A stretch of 64,000 nucleotides of DNA from Adenophora triphylla var. japonica (Eukaryota; Streptophyta; Magnoliopsida; Asterales; Campanulaceae). A program made the position numbers and the translations under genes. Position 1 is the stretch's first letter. Each line of letters begins with the position of its first letter. The stretch covers positions 62,001-126,000 of the forward strand of contig JAFEMH010002589.1 in the NCBI GenBank assembly GCA_022495995.1, read 5' to 3'. The notes under the pieces were generated by a model that was not told the DNA's origin, searched no databases, and worked only from the letters and a program-made list of their open reading frames with translations. This document shows positions 54,902-64,000 of this stretch, piece by piece.

Positions 54902-56498
54902 GAAGAATAATTCCAACTTAATGCAATACACGCATGGTACCGTACAACAACAATAGATTCTACGTATCCTATATTCCCATTTCAACTATTGTTATTAATT
55001 TTTATATTTTAGATACATTCATTTCCTCTAGAAGTAGTGATAATTAATGCATTTTTTAACAATTTTAATTATCATACTTTTTTTTAAAAAAAAAATGAAT
55101 GTATATCTAAAATATACATTGTTAAAAATAAATAATGATTATTAAAACAAAATTTTAATCAAACTACGAGAGTTCAAAATATTGATTGGTCATTTGATAT
55201 GCTCCGCTTCACAAAGTTAGCCTTATTTAGTTTTAATAGTTAATTTGATTAAATATTAACAAAAAAACGTAGAAAATTAAAATTTTAATGATGAAATTTA
55301 TTATTTTTTGTTCCCGATAAAAAGAAAACGTGACACACTTATTAGCGAATGAAGGTGAAGTATAAAAAAGCAATTGTCACTTAATCAGGCCCGTCTTAAT
55401 AATTATAGAGGTTCTGTTCTAAATATAAACTAGTATTGCACCCATGCGTTGCATGGTATAAGCAAAATTTTGTTATATTAACATATTTTGTTTAAATAAT
55501 GTTATATAATTATAATATATTAATTATGAGTCCAAAATAATTTCACATTGAAAATAATTTATAATAAAAAGTTAAAACTAATGAAAGTATAGACATGTAA
55601 TAATTATTTAACCAACACAATAAATATTATAAATTTTGAAAGCTTTTTGTATACACATATTTCGTGATGTGAGGAACTTCGGTGATTATTCCAATAAAAA
55701 TTGTTATTTTAAAATATTTTTCCTTAAATGATTTATTTTACTACTTTGTTATTTTACTATTCATTATATAATTGTAAAATTGAAAATTTGGAATAGCAAG
55801 CGTATTTATGCATCTTTGCTAAAATAAATATTTTTAAAATATCATTAAATCAAAAGTTTGATATTCATTTATTTTTTATTCTAAAAGGACAATTCATTTG
55901 AATTTGAAATATTCACTTTGGAAAAAAGAAAGATAAATATTCTTATTATCACTTTTAAACATTTAATTTACGATAATAAAAAAATAGTGAAAAAAATTTA
56001 GTAAAAATGTTTAGAACAAAGCTTTTTATAAAAACAACAATTTTAAAACAAAAATTTCTTACATTGGAGTTTATTAAGAGACAAAGTAATAATGATTAAA
56101 ACAAAATCATCTACTTAGTCAACGTATTTAGTAGCCTTATTATGACAACAATTGTATCGACTTTTGGTTCTTTTTATAATTTGTATAATTTTGATATAAT
56201 TAAATTAACAACTACAGTTAAAACTAATGTAACCATTTATCCAATTTGTTAGTGAAATAAACTCCCCAAAAAAATAAATCTTAAATCAACACAAAATAAT
56301 GGCTCATTCGTCGAAAAGTGCATGACACCGGAAAGTTAGCAATGTCTTTTATGCATTAATATTTTCATCTATATAACGTGGGGATCAATAAAACCTGTAA
56401 AATAGTAAATAAATTAATAAGAAATAAAATAAACATGAAATAATAAAATTTCATCTATATAATGTAGGGTATCAACAAAAAAGTTCAGTTAGATTATA

Positions 56499-57018
56499 CT
56501 CCCTCCATTCTATTATAAAATACACACTTACTATTTGCTCAGAAATTAAGGAAAAATGTTAGTGAATTGAGTTGTGAGTATGAAAAATGAGGTTGAAGAG
56601 AGAAAATGAGTTGTTGTTCTGAGTATGATATGCGAGTTCCATTAATATAAAAATAATAAAATATTTTCATTTTAGAAAGTATATACTCCCTCCGTCCCAC
56701 TCGACTTAGGACCAATTTTCATTTTGGGCGCCCCACTCGACTTATGACATCTCAAAATGGCAAATTTATATTCAAAAATACTCACTTGTCATACTAATAA
56801 CAACAATCTTCTTACTATGCCCCTCACTCATTCTCTCTCATATTTTACTTTTCATACTCACAATACCTACTTCACTCATTCTCTTCTTTTATTATATTAA
56901 TATTTTTTAATTCCTGTGTCGGAAGAGAAAATCCTAAATCGGATTAGACGTAGGGAGTAGTTTGTAGTGGGATGCCTTTTGAAAAAAGTGTGTAGTTTTG
57001 TGGTGAGACAGAATGAGT
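56499..57018. mobile_element. Stowaway-type MITE split by a second MITE
   Basis: Left end TA|CTCCCTCCATTCTATTAT with AAAATACACACTTACTAT. The right end from 57018 reads CTCATTCTGTCTCACC and AAAACTACACACTTTT, a diverged match. The MITE at 56686-56957 sits between them. Confidence 0.65.
56686..56957. mobile_element. Stowaway-type MITE nested in the previous one
   Basis: TA|CTCCCTCCGTCCC with module ACTCGACTTAGGACC, ATTTTCATTTTGGGCGCCCC, module again, a CACTCATTCTCTCTC centre and a worn right end whose complement reads CTCCCTACGTCTAATCCGAT. Confidence 0.88.
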
Positions 57019-57948
57019 ATATTTTTTAAAATTAAATAAATAATGTCAAAAGTATCCATATTAATTATTTTTTTTGTGAAAAAATCCATCTTGATGTTAA
57101 AAATAAAAAAAAATGGTTGACGATAAGGATAAAGAATTGATAAAAAGGATCTTGTTGAATTGAATATAAGCTCAATTATTTTGCAAGATACTTTAGTTCT
57201 TTTATTTTCAAACATTTATTAGGACAACATTAAAAAGAGTCTTAACAATAGTTTCTAGAATTATCACTAATTTGGAGGAAAAATCTTATTTTTAAATGTT
57301 AAGCATACCAAAAGATACTATTCTCTTTTTATATATATATAGATATTGAAGCCCTTAATATTTAAAAATTTTAGCTCAACCAACAACCAAGTAGGAAAAA
57401 AAGAAAAAAAGTACAGCATAAACGTAGTACACAAGAATAGAACTCAATCCATATGCCTTTCAACAATCATCATGTCCACCAGAGCAAGTATATTCCTTTG
57501 TAATAAACTGGCCTCTATAATATATATACTGAACTTAAAAATTTTGGGGCCCTTAAATTTTTGGGTCCTGTGCAATTGGACTGCTTGCACATGCTTAAAA
57601 TCGGGCCTGCACTTAATGATTCATGAATCGTTGTAAAGTTTATAATCCATTACTTTGTTCACTCATTAATTTAATTGACTACGTCTGAGGCACACTAACA
57701 AGTTAGGATTATACTCTATAATCTCATAATATGATGTTAAGTGTTAATGGTTGATATAGCCCTAATCTTAGGTGTCACGACCCTAAATCTAGGCACATTT
57801 TGGTCACACGTGAAGCACGTGGGCTGGGGTTTGTTTTGCATCTCATCTCATCCTTTGCTTTGTGTTATTTGGTTTTACTACGTGTTCCTTTTGACATTTT
57901 GGATGAACTATGTGATTTAGATGTTATTAAAGTGATTTTTATCATATA

Positions 57949-58234
57949 TTCCCTCCATCCCACGTGAATGCAAACTTATTTCTATTTTGGTTCGTCCCAC
58001 ATAAATGCAAACTTCCCAAAATGGCAAAGAATATTCACTATTTCACCACTCATTCTCTCTCCTACTTCACTTTTACACTCACAACATTCTCTTTCCTCAC
58101 TATTCCTCCCACTCATTCTCTCTCCTATTTAATTTTTCATACTCACAACATTTAACTTTTTCTCTTTCTTATATCACTTTTCCTTAATTCCCACACCCAA
58201 AAAGTTAGTTTGCAATCACATGGGACGGAGGGAG
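57949..58234. mobile_element. Stowaway-type MITE in the solo LTR
   Basis: TA-flanked. Left end TTCCCTCCATCCC, module CACGTGAATGCAAACTT, again as CACATAAATGCAAACTT, inverted CATGTGATTGCAAACTA at the right, then GGGACGGAGGGAG. CACTCATTCTCTCTCCTA centre. Confidence 0.93.
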
Positions 58235-58966
58235 TAATGTCTAAATAAAGAAAATGGGAGTTTGTGTAGTAAAGTGACAACACTTGAATTTTGAATTGAA
58301 AGTGTTATGAAAGTGTCAAGGTGCTTAGGTGTAAATATAACTTTGAGGTAGTTGTTTGTTGATTTTCAAACTTGGAGGAGCTTGGTTGGAAGTTTGCTTA
58401 TATAAATCTCTTTAAGCTTCTTCAAGAAGCCATAAAATTCCCTCAGTCTTTCCATGGTTTTTACGTTCTAGAAAGAGCTTGAAACCCTAGTTAACTTCCC
58501 AAAAATCCCAGAAATTCATCCTTTGAGTTGTGGTTGATTCCAACTTTGAATTATTGCTAAGGAAGGTGTTTAGAGCAAGAAGAGCCGATCATATCTTCCT
58601 TTTATTTTGATAACTTGTGGTAAGTTGTTATGGTTCCTTGTTATAACTTTTCATACTTTGTTTAAAGATATTATTCTTACCATATAACTGATTATTGGTA
58701 AAAAGGAACCAGTTGGTTGGTCTTAAAAAGGAGGAAATTGGTTTGGAAATGAGTAGAGTGATAAAGAGGTCAAAAGGTGATATTATGGGCTGAAATGAAT
58801 TGGGAATATGTTATGTATGTGTTATGGGGTATGAAGGGAGTATAATAGGGTCTAAATCAGGTGTTTATATTGTTCTGGAATGACCTTGTATGAGCTGAAT
58901 AAGAACTGGAAGTTGTTGTGTTGTTGCTGCTGATGTTGCAGCTGCAAATGCAGTTTCTGGGCTTGT

Positions 58967-59104
58967 GCACGACTCGTGCCATGAAGCACGAGTCGTGACC
59001 TTGATGTGCCAAGTCGTGCGACACTTTGTGTCTGGTGGGAACAGTTGTGACAAATCCCTGGACGACTGTTTCTGGTGGGGGTGTAATAGGGCACGACTCG
59101 TGCC
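58967..59104. repeat. GCACGACTCGTGC palindromes in the solo LTR
   Basis: Palindromes at 58967-58979 (GCACGACTCGTGC), 58986-58998 (GCACGAGTCGTGA) and 59091-59103 (GCACGACTCGTGC), with diverged relatives between (AAGTCGTGCGAC). The first two form a pair 6 bases apart, like the pairs in the LTR at 34 kb. Confidence 0.85.
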
Positions 59105-60729
59105 CTACCCTGCAGCCTGTGAACAATGTTTGAAGCCTTGCACACCTAGTCTATCAAGCCTATAATGGTACACTCTTTAACTATGCATCTAGTACAAGTT
59201 TAGTACTATATACTGGAACTTGAAATGGCCCAAAATAATATTGGGAAGAGCTTTAAATATTGACCTGAAAATGCTTGAGAGGCAATTATGGAACTTAAAC
59301 CAAAGTTAGTAAAACTTGGTATTTGAACTTGGAACCTTTAGAGAAGGTGTATAATGTTGTATGAGGAACGTGTAGGGTTACTTATATGATATTGAACCCT
59401 TACGTGGTGACCTGTATAGGGTTATTTATTCCCATAGTGCATAAAGTGTATAGTGCACTACTTCATTGGTTTGGACAGGAGTGATAATACCCTGTTACAG
59501 GTTTCCATATTGTGTAACAAATATGTAGGACTTATGTGATATACTTGGTGCCATAAGTGCTTACCTGTTCATAGTTAGTTGCGCATATAGTGTTTAAATA
59601 CGTGTTGCACTGTTGCATTTGTTGAGCATGAGTATGAATACCATGTCATTAGATTGTTGTTATTCAATAGTGTTGAAATGCATGTGCACTATTGTGATTA
59701 GTTTAACATGAGTTGCAGTACCATGTTTTTATATATGTGTTGATGTCCCATGGGGTGGACTTAATTTCAAGTATCTGTTATGTGCTTGAATGTAGTTGTA
59801 TCAGCTGAGATTCGGGGGTATAGGGAATACGATCACTTATGAGAAGATATTTCATAAGGTGCTTGGATGTCCTTATACTTGTGACCGTTCACTCCCTTCT
59901 GTGGCCACGGAGAGGGGGTACAGCTTTTGTGGATAGGCACGACCGTTCACAAGATAGCGAGGTAGCTTATATGGATCTCTGTAAGGGGTCGTATAAGATG
60001 TGGATATGCACTAGCAGTTCACAAAATGAGAGGAGTATAACTCCCACCGTAGTACTACATATGATTCAGATGGAAAAGGTAAAGGGAAAGGTAACGTAAA
60101 GTGTTTACTGTTTTCCCAATGTGATTGAGCAACCTGTTTGGTGTTGCATATCTGATATTGAGCAACCTGTTTATGTGTTGCATATTGTATGTCATATTGT
60201 TGCATACATAATAGCTTGCTGAGATTTTATCTCACCCCTTCTCCCTTTATTGTTTTAGATCCCGCTGAGACAGGAGGACCGGACCGGTGAGGCCGGGAAG
60301 GAGTTTGGACATCTTTTGGGTTGTCAGGGTATGTGTTGGTTTGGGGAGTTGGGTATGTTGTGGTGGTTATTCTTTTGGGGAAAGGTTTTGTATATAAAAC
60401 TTTCTTAAACATGTTTCAGTTGTGTTGTAATTAAACTTGAGATTGGTTTGTTTTATGGTTGGCTTCTGTAAGCCTTTCCAGTTGTATGGTTTGTAAAAAC
60501 AGGTTGTGTTTGTTAAAGCATGTTTATATATCGCCTCCGTGTAAAGAGGTTATTTTGAAATTGGTTTCAAAACGGGTTGTTTACTTTTCAAGTTAAAGTA
60601 AAGAAAAGTTTTTTTGAAATGGTATTTTGGGACTCTCCATCCTAGGACACGATTTTATAGGTTCTGGGAGTTGGGAGGAGCCCACATTAGGTGCAAGAAA
60701 GAAATCAGAAAATAAGTGATTTTCGGCCC

Positions 60730-61690
60730 AGCCTGCAGTGCACTGTCATGGGTGCATTTCTGCTCGCCTGTGCAGAACTTGTCAAGCCTTTGTCACTCTC
60801 GCCTGCCTTTGCACGACCGTGCCAGCTTTAGTGCGCGAACTTAACAACTCCTTTTCAGCCCCTTTCTTCCTTTTTTCCCCTAGTTTTCCTAGGTTTGTTT
60901 CTATCACAACAAATCCCCTACCTAGAGATAAACCTAGTCTCTTGACTAGTACCGTCAAACTCCCACATAAGTATGACTCCCCAAACACATGTCATTGGCC
61001 ACACTGGACAATTGGTAGTGCCCAGACTCTTCCTCAGATTAACCAAGTGAGTTGAAGTTGAACGAAGGTTCAACATATGTACTGGTTCCATAATACCTTG
61101 AGTCTTGACTTCGAGTGATTCCCATTCTCCTTGCACATCCCCGCTCACTTGCCCGTTATCCAACCCTGAATTGCGCAATCCTCCATGCTCGACACTATTA
61201 TGATTTTTCCATGTCGCCCAAGCAACCATTACATCACATTCTTTCGGGTAGCGCTCTCATGTTGGTGTAGTTGAATCCTCGTTCCCTTTGTCTGCCGGCT
61301 TGAACTCCCATCAAACTTTTGTTATGGAATTTCTCCCACCCTGACTATCACCCCATTCTCCACTAGAATGCACCTTTGCTTTCCCCAAGCAAACCATGTT
61401 GTATGTGGTGTACAACATTTTCTTCATACCACCCCAAGCTATCAAGTTAGCTCCTTTGATAACCCTGCATTATCGACAATCGAAGGCGACCACACAACCT
61501 TTCTTATCCAGTTGCCCAGTGGAAATTAAGTTTCTTTTCAAATCCTTAATATATTGCATATCACGGAGCCGAAACACAGCCCCATCCATTGCCTTTACAC
61601 GAACGTCACCCTTCCCCACAATATTGTCCCAATTTTTATCTCCTAGATGAACAACCTAAAAATCGTCAGGGACATATCGCTTCATCACTT
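60730..61690 (-). pseudogene. copia pol fragment (protease / pre-integrase region)
   Basis: On the minus strand 61670-61430 reads IVGKGDVRVKAMDGAVFRLR, DMQYIKDLKRNLISTGQLD and further on MLYTTYNMVCLGKAKVHSSG, the copia protease-to-integrase spacer. Weak continuation extends to about 61250 and the rest (60730-61250) is unassigned. It parallels 62402-62760 base by base over long stretches but is an independent, diverged copy. Confidence 0.75.
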
Positions 61691-61697
61691 CCGCAAC

Positions 61698-62247
61698 TTA
61701 ATGCAATACACGCATGGTACAACAACAACAGATTCTACTTATCTCATATTCCCATTTTAACTATTGTTATTAATTTTTAGCAACTTTAATTTTTATATTT
61801 TAGATACGTATTCATTTTCTCTCAAAGTAGTAATCATTAAGGCATTTTTTAGCAATTCTAATCATCATACTTTTTTTTTTTTTTTGAGAAAATGAGTGTA
61901 TATCTAAAATATAATAGTTAAAAATGCTAAAAATAAATAACGATGATTTAAACCAAATTTTAAGCAAATTACGAGAGTTCAAATTGTTGATTGGTCATTT
62001 GATATGCTCCCACTTCATAAAGTTAGTAGTCTTATTTAGATTTAATAGTTAATTTAATTAAATATTAACAAAAAAACATAGAATATTATAATTTTAATAA
62101 TGAAATTTATTACTTTTTGTTTCCGGTAAAATGAAAGTGACACATTTATTAGCAAATGAAGGTGGAGTATAAAAGAGTGATTGTCACGTAATGATTCATG
62201 AATAGTTGTAAAGTTTATAATCCATTACATTGTTTACTCATTATTTA
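61698..62247. repeat. second copy of the dispersed repeat
   Basis: Matches 54902-55385 and then 57618-57660 without the hAT insertion. It ends where the copia LTR-like sequence begins at 62248 and seems to resume around 63705 (AATTGATTACGTTTGGAGGC). Confidence 0.8.
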
Positions 62248-63705
62248 TGTTAGGAAAGAATGTGAAATACAACATGTTCACAAATAATAGAGGAATAATA
62301 AATATAAAAATTTACACAAGAATACACGAATTGTTACCCAGTTCGTTAATGTAATTTACAAGAACACAATAATAAATATCAAACTTTTCTCATCATACTA
62401 TTTTATGGAATTTCTCCTATCCCGACAATCACCAGGGCATTCCCGTCCTTCACTAGAATGCACCCTTGCTTTCCCTGTGCATACCATGTTGTAAATATCT
62501 TCTCTATACCACCCTGAGCTATTAGGTTAGCTTCTTTGGTAACCCTCTATGACCGAAAAACGAAGACGTCCACACGAACTTCCTTATCAAGTTGCCCAAT
62601 TGAAATTAAGTTCCTTTTCAAATCCTGAATATATCGCACATCATGAATCCGCAACGCAGTCTCATCCGTTGCCTTTACTCAAACATCACCCTTTCCCACA
62701 ATCTTGACCCGATTTTTATCTCCTAGATGAACAACCTAAAATTCGTTGGAGACATACCGTTTCGACCCTTTCGTACTAGTCCATGAATGAAACATAGCCC
62801 CTGAATCCAAAACCTACGAATCCGTCAGACTGCTCTAACTTTAAATTAATGAATCTGCGATCTCCTTCGCAACACTCAATCCCTTCTCATCGCCCGACCC
62901 CTATGGATAGGTCCTCCTAACATGTCCTCTCTTACCACAATTGTGGCACATAATCATCTTAGATTTTTCAACCACCTACTCTTTTTCCTGACAACCAATG
63001 AAGCCCCGATGTCTGTCCGTTGATACGTAACATCAATCGCAGTTGTATCCCGACTGTCTAGCAAAAATGATTAAAAGATCAATGATTTCACTTCGTCATT
63101 AAGAGTAACACTAACCGAAGATAACTTGATTGCGATAGATTTGAATTCACTTATGTGTTTCGTTACCGACATGCCTTCCATCATCCTTAAGTTTAGTAAT
63201 CTCCTCATCAAATGAGTCTTGTTTGTTACCAATGGGGTCTCATACATGTTCGCCAACATCTCTAACATCTCCAATGTCGTCTTGGCTTCAAGTAAATTCA
63301 TGGACACGTCCTTGGTTAAAGTTTGTATTACTAGACCTAACGTCTGCCTATCCATGACCTCGCACTTCTTGTCCTCGATGTCTGTAGTTTTCTTCTCCAA
63401 TATTGGTTACAAATCCTTGTTCCACAACACGTCCTCAATCTGTGTTCGCCAGAAGTTATAATCTATTCCATTAATTTTTTCGATCAACACCTTAGTGTAA
63501 TCTTTCAAAGCCCCACAAAATATTCCGTGTCCATAACAATGAAACCCTAGCTTGAATCAAGAACCAAAGCTCTAGTACCAGTTGTTAGGAAAGAATGCAA
63601 AATACGACAGACCCACAAACATTAGAGTAACAATAAAGAATATAAAATGCCCAAGAACACACACGAGAACACAAGACTTGTTTACTCATCGTCAATGTAA
63701 TTGAT
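62248..63705 (-). mobile_element. truncated copia element
   Basis: LTR-like copies start TGTTAGGAAAGAATG at 62248 and 63583. Left of the second is a Met-tRNA-type primer site (minus strand TGGTACTAGAGC at 63569-63580), so the element reads on the minus strand from 63583 leftwards. The interior has gag, a zinc knuckle and the protease region, then stops at about 62410; integrase, RT and RNase H are deleted. The right LTR is cut short near 63705. No duplication was identified. Confidence 0.8.
62402..63568 (-). pseudogene. copia gag, zinc knuckle and protease region
   Basis: The gag block (63400-63071) has LEAKTTLEMLEMLANMYETP and HLMRRLLNLRMMEGMSV followed by HISEFKSIAIKLSS, of the copia gag family. 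At about 62950-62921 CHNCGKRGH is the CCHC zinc knuckle. At 62760-62430 GKGDVWVKATDETALRIHDV and RYIQDLKRNLISIGQLDKE lie in the protease-to-integrase spacer. Several stops and frameshifts intervene. Confidence 0.85.
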
Positions 63706-63745
63706 TACGTTTGGAGGCACTATAAATCCAGGATTATAATATATA

Positions 63746-64000
63746 CTAGTATCGTGCCCGTGCCGATTGGCACGGTGAACAGTATTAAATGGAAATCAAC
63801 TGAAAAATTAATATTTTCTTTTATAGATTTATTCTCAATCAATGTTATCTAAAATATATAGACTGTCATAAAAAAAAATTAACCAATCAAAAGATAATCT
63901 TTAAAATTGAAAATTTAACGTAAGCTAGGAACGTCGAAAAGATTGTAAGGGGAATGGGGGATTTACTCTGAACACAGGGAACAACGGAGGCTCTTGATCT
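63746..64000 (-). mobile_element. Helitron 3' end, running off the window
   Basis: On the minus strand the hairpin CCGTGCCAATCGGCACGG is followed by GCACGATA and CTAG|T at 63746. Same 3' architecture as the Helitron at 55430-57343 with a different stem sequence. The 5' end lies beyond the window. Confidence 0.75.

Larger units (their letters stand above)
55430..57343 (-). mobile_element. non-autonomous Helitron (1.9 kb)
   Basis: On the minus strand it starts A|TCTATATATATATAAAAAG at 57343 and ends with the hairpin CCATGCAACGCATGG, GTGCAATA and CTAG|T at 55430. TC start, 3' hairpin 8 bases before CTRR and A|T insertion without duplication are the Helitron signature. No Rep/helicase frame. It lies inside the hAT element and carries two nested MITEs. 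Confidence 0.85.
55386..57609. mobile_element. hAT-type element (about 310 bp) expanded by a Helitron
   Basis: Eight-base duplication CACTTAAT at 55378-55385 and 57610-57617. Ends CAGGCCCGTCTTAATAAT and, from the right, CAGGCCCGATTTTAAGCATG. Removing the Helitron leaves about 310 bp with GGGCCC and TTTAAAAATTTT motifs and no coding sequence. The matching repeat at 62185 has no insertion here. Confidence 0.92.
54902..57720. repeat. first copy of a dispersed repeat, split by a hAT element
   Basis: 54902-55385 and 57618-57720 match 61698-62247 and about 63705-63745: ACTTAATGCAATACACGCAT, TATTGTTATTAATTTTTA, GTTGATTGGTCATTTGATAT, GATTCATGAAT-GTTGTAAA and GGCAC...GGATTATA. The second copy runs straight through the point where the first has the hAT insertion, which confirms the empty site. 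Origin unknown. Confidence 0.8.
57773..60686 (+). mobile_element. solo LTR of a gypsy family with long LTRs (2.9 kb)
   Basis: Five-base duplication TTAGG at 57768-57772 and 60687-60691. Starts TGTCACGACCCTAAATCTAG and ends GGAGGAGCCCACA. It is the plus-strand relative of the LTR at 32704-35233 and shares its AATAGCTTGCTGAGATTTTA and CTCACCCCTTCTCCCTTTA region near 60210-60250. It holds one MITE and several GCACGACTCGTGC palindromes. Confidence 0.92.

Overview
This is a stretch of plant nuclear genome, almost certainly a eudicot. Two ordinary spliced plant genes lie in the left 24 kb, and everything to the right is transposable elements inserted into one another. The many Stowaway-type MITEs ending CTCCCTCCGTCCC, the Tat-type Ty3/gypsy element with two RNase H domains, the Au-like SINE and the plant mobile domain remnant all fit. 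The species cannot be named from the sequence.

Genes. (1) A low-specificity L-threonine aldolase (THA1-like) on the + strand: a non-coding 5' exon, a 1.6-kb 5'UTR intron, then nine coding exons (6552-9382). The exons join in frame to 359 residues. (2) A convergent gene on the - strand, an RBM42-type single-RRM protein: six coding exons, 248 residues, spread over 13.6 kb (24188 down to 10563). Its introns have collected a LINE fragment split by a non-autonomous LTR element, a 3-kb MULE, an Au-like SINE, a foldback MULE-type element and several MITEs.

Left edge (1-4.6 kb): copia LTR and RNase H debris and a hAT-like element. From 24.7 to 47.4 kb there is one nested block. A degenerate copia element (-) contains a Tat-type gypsy element (24867-40772, TSD ATGAT). 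That gypsy contains a hAT element with a BED finger (TSD GAGTCATC), a 2.5-kb solo LTR (TSD AAGTG) and a small hAT MITE (TSD ATGCCACC). The same copia also contains a second solo LTR (TSD TTTTG), which itself holds a Pack-MULE carrying a piece of a nodulin-like MFS transporter gene.

From 47.8 to 64 kb come a lone MULE end, a telomere-like AT-rich array hit by four MITEs, a MULE-type element carrying a plant mobile domain pseudogene, a PIF/Tourist-like element with a mirror-image array, a hAT interrupted by a Helitron that is itself hit by two nested MITEs, a third solo LTR (TSD TTAGG), copia debris and a Helitron end at the right border.

Most interesting signal: several unrelated element classes combine a conserved backbone with a short variable module present in repeated or palindromic copies. 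These are (a) Stowaway MITEs whose module next to the terminus occurs three times per element but differs between elements, (b) two MULE-type elements with 10-bp TSDs and GATTTTTTTTC ends whose arms carry different palindromes, and (c) paired CG-rich palindromes in LTR elements, one of them (GGGCGACCGCCC) shared by two unrelated LTR families. I present this as a pattern seen in the sequence; its mechanism and novelty are untested.
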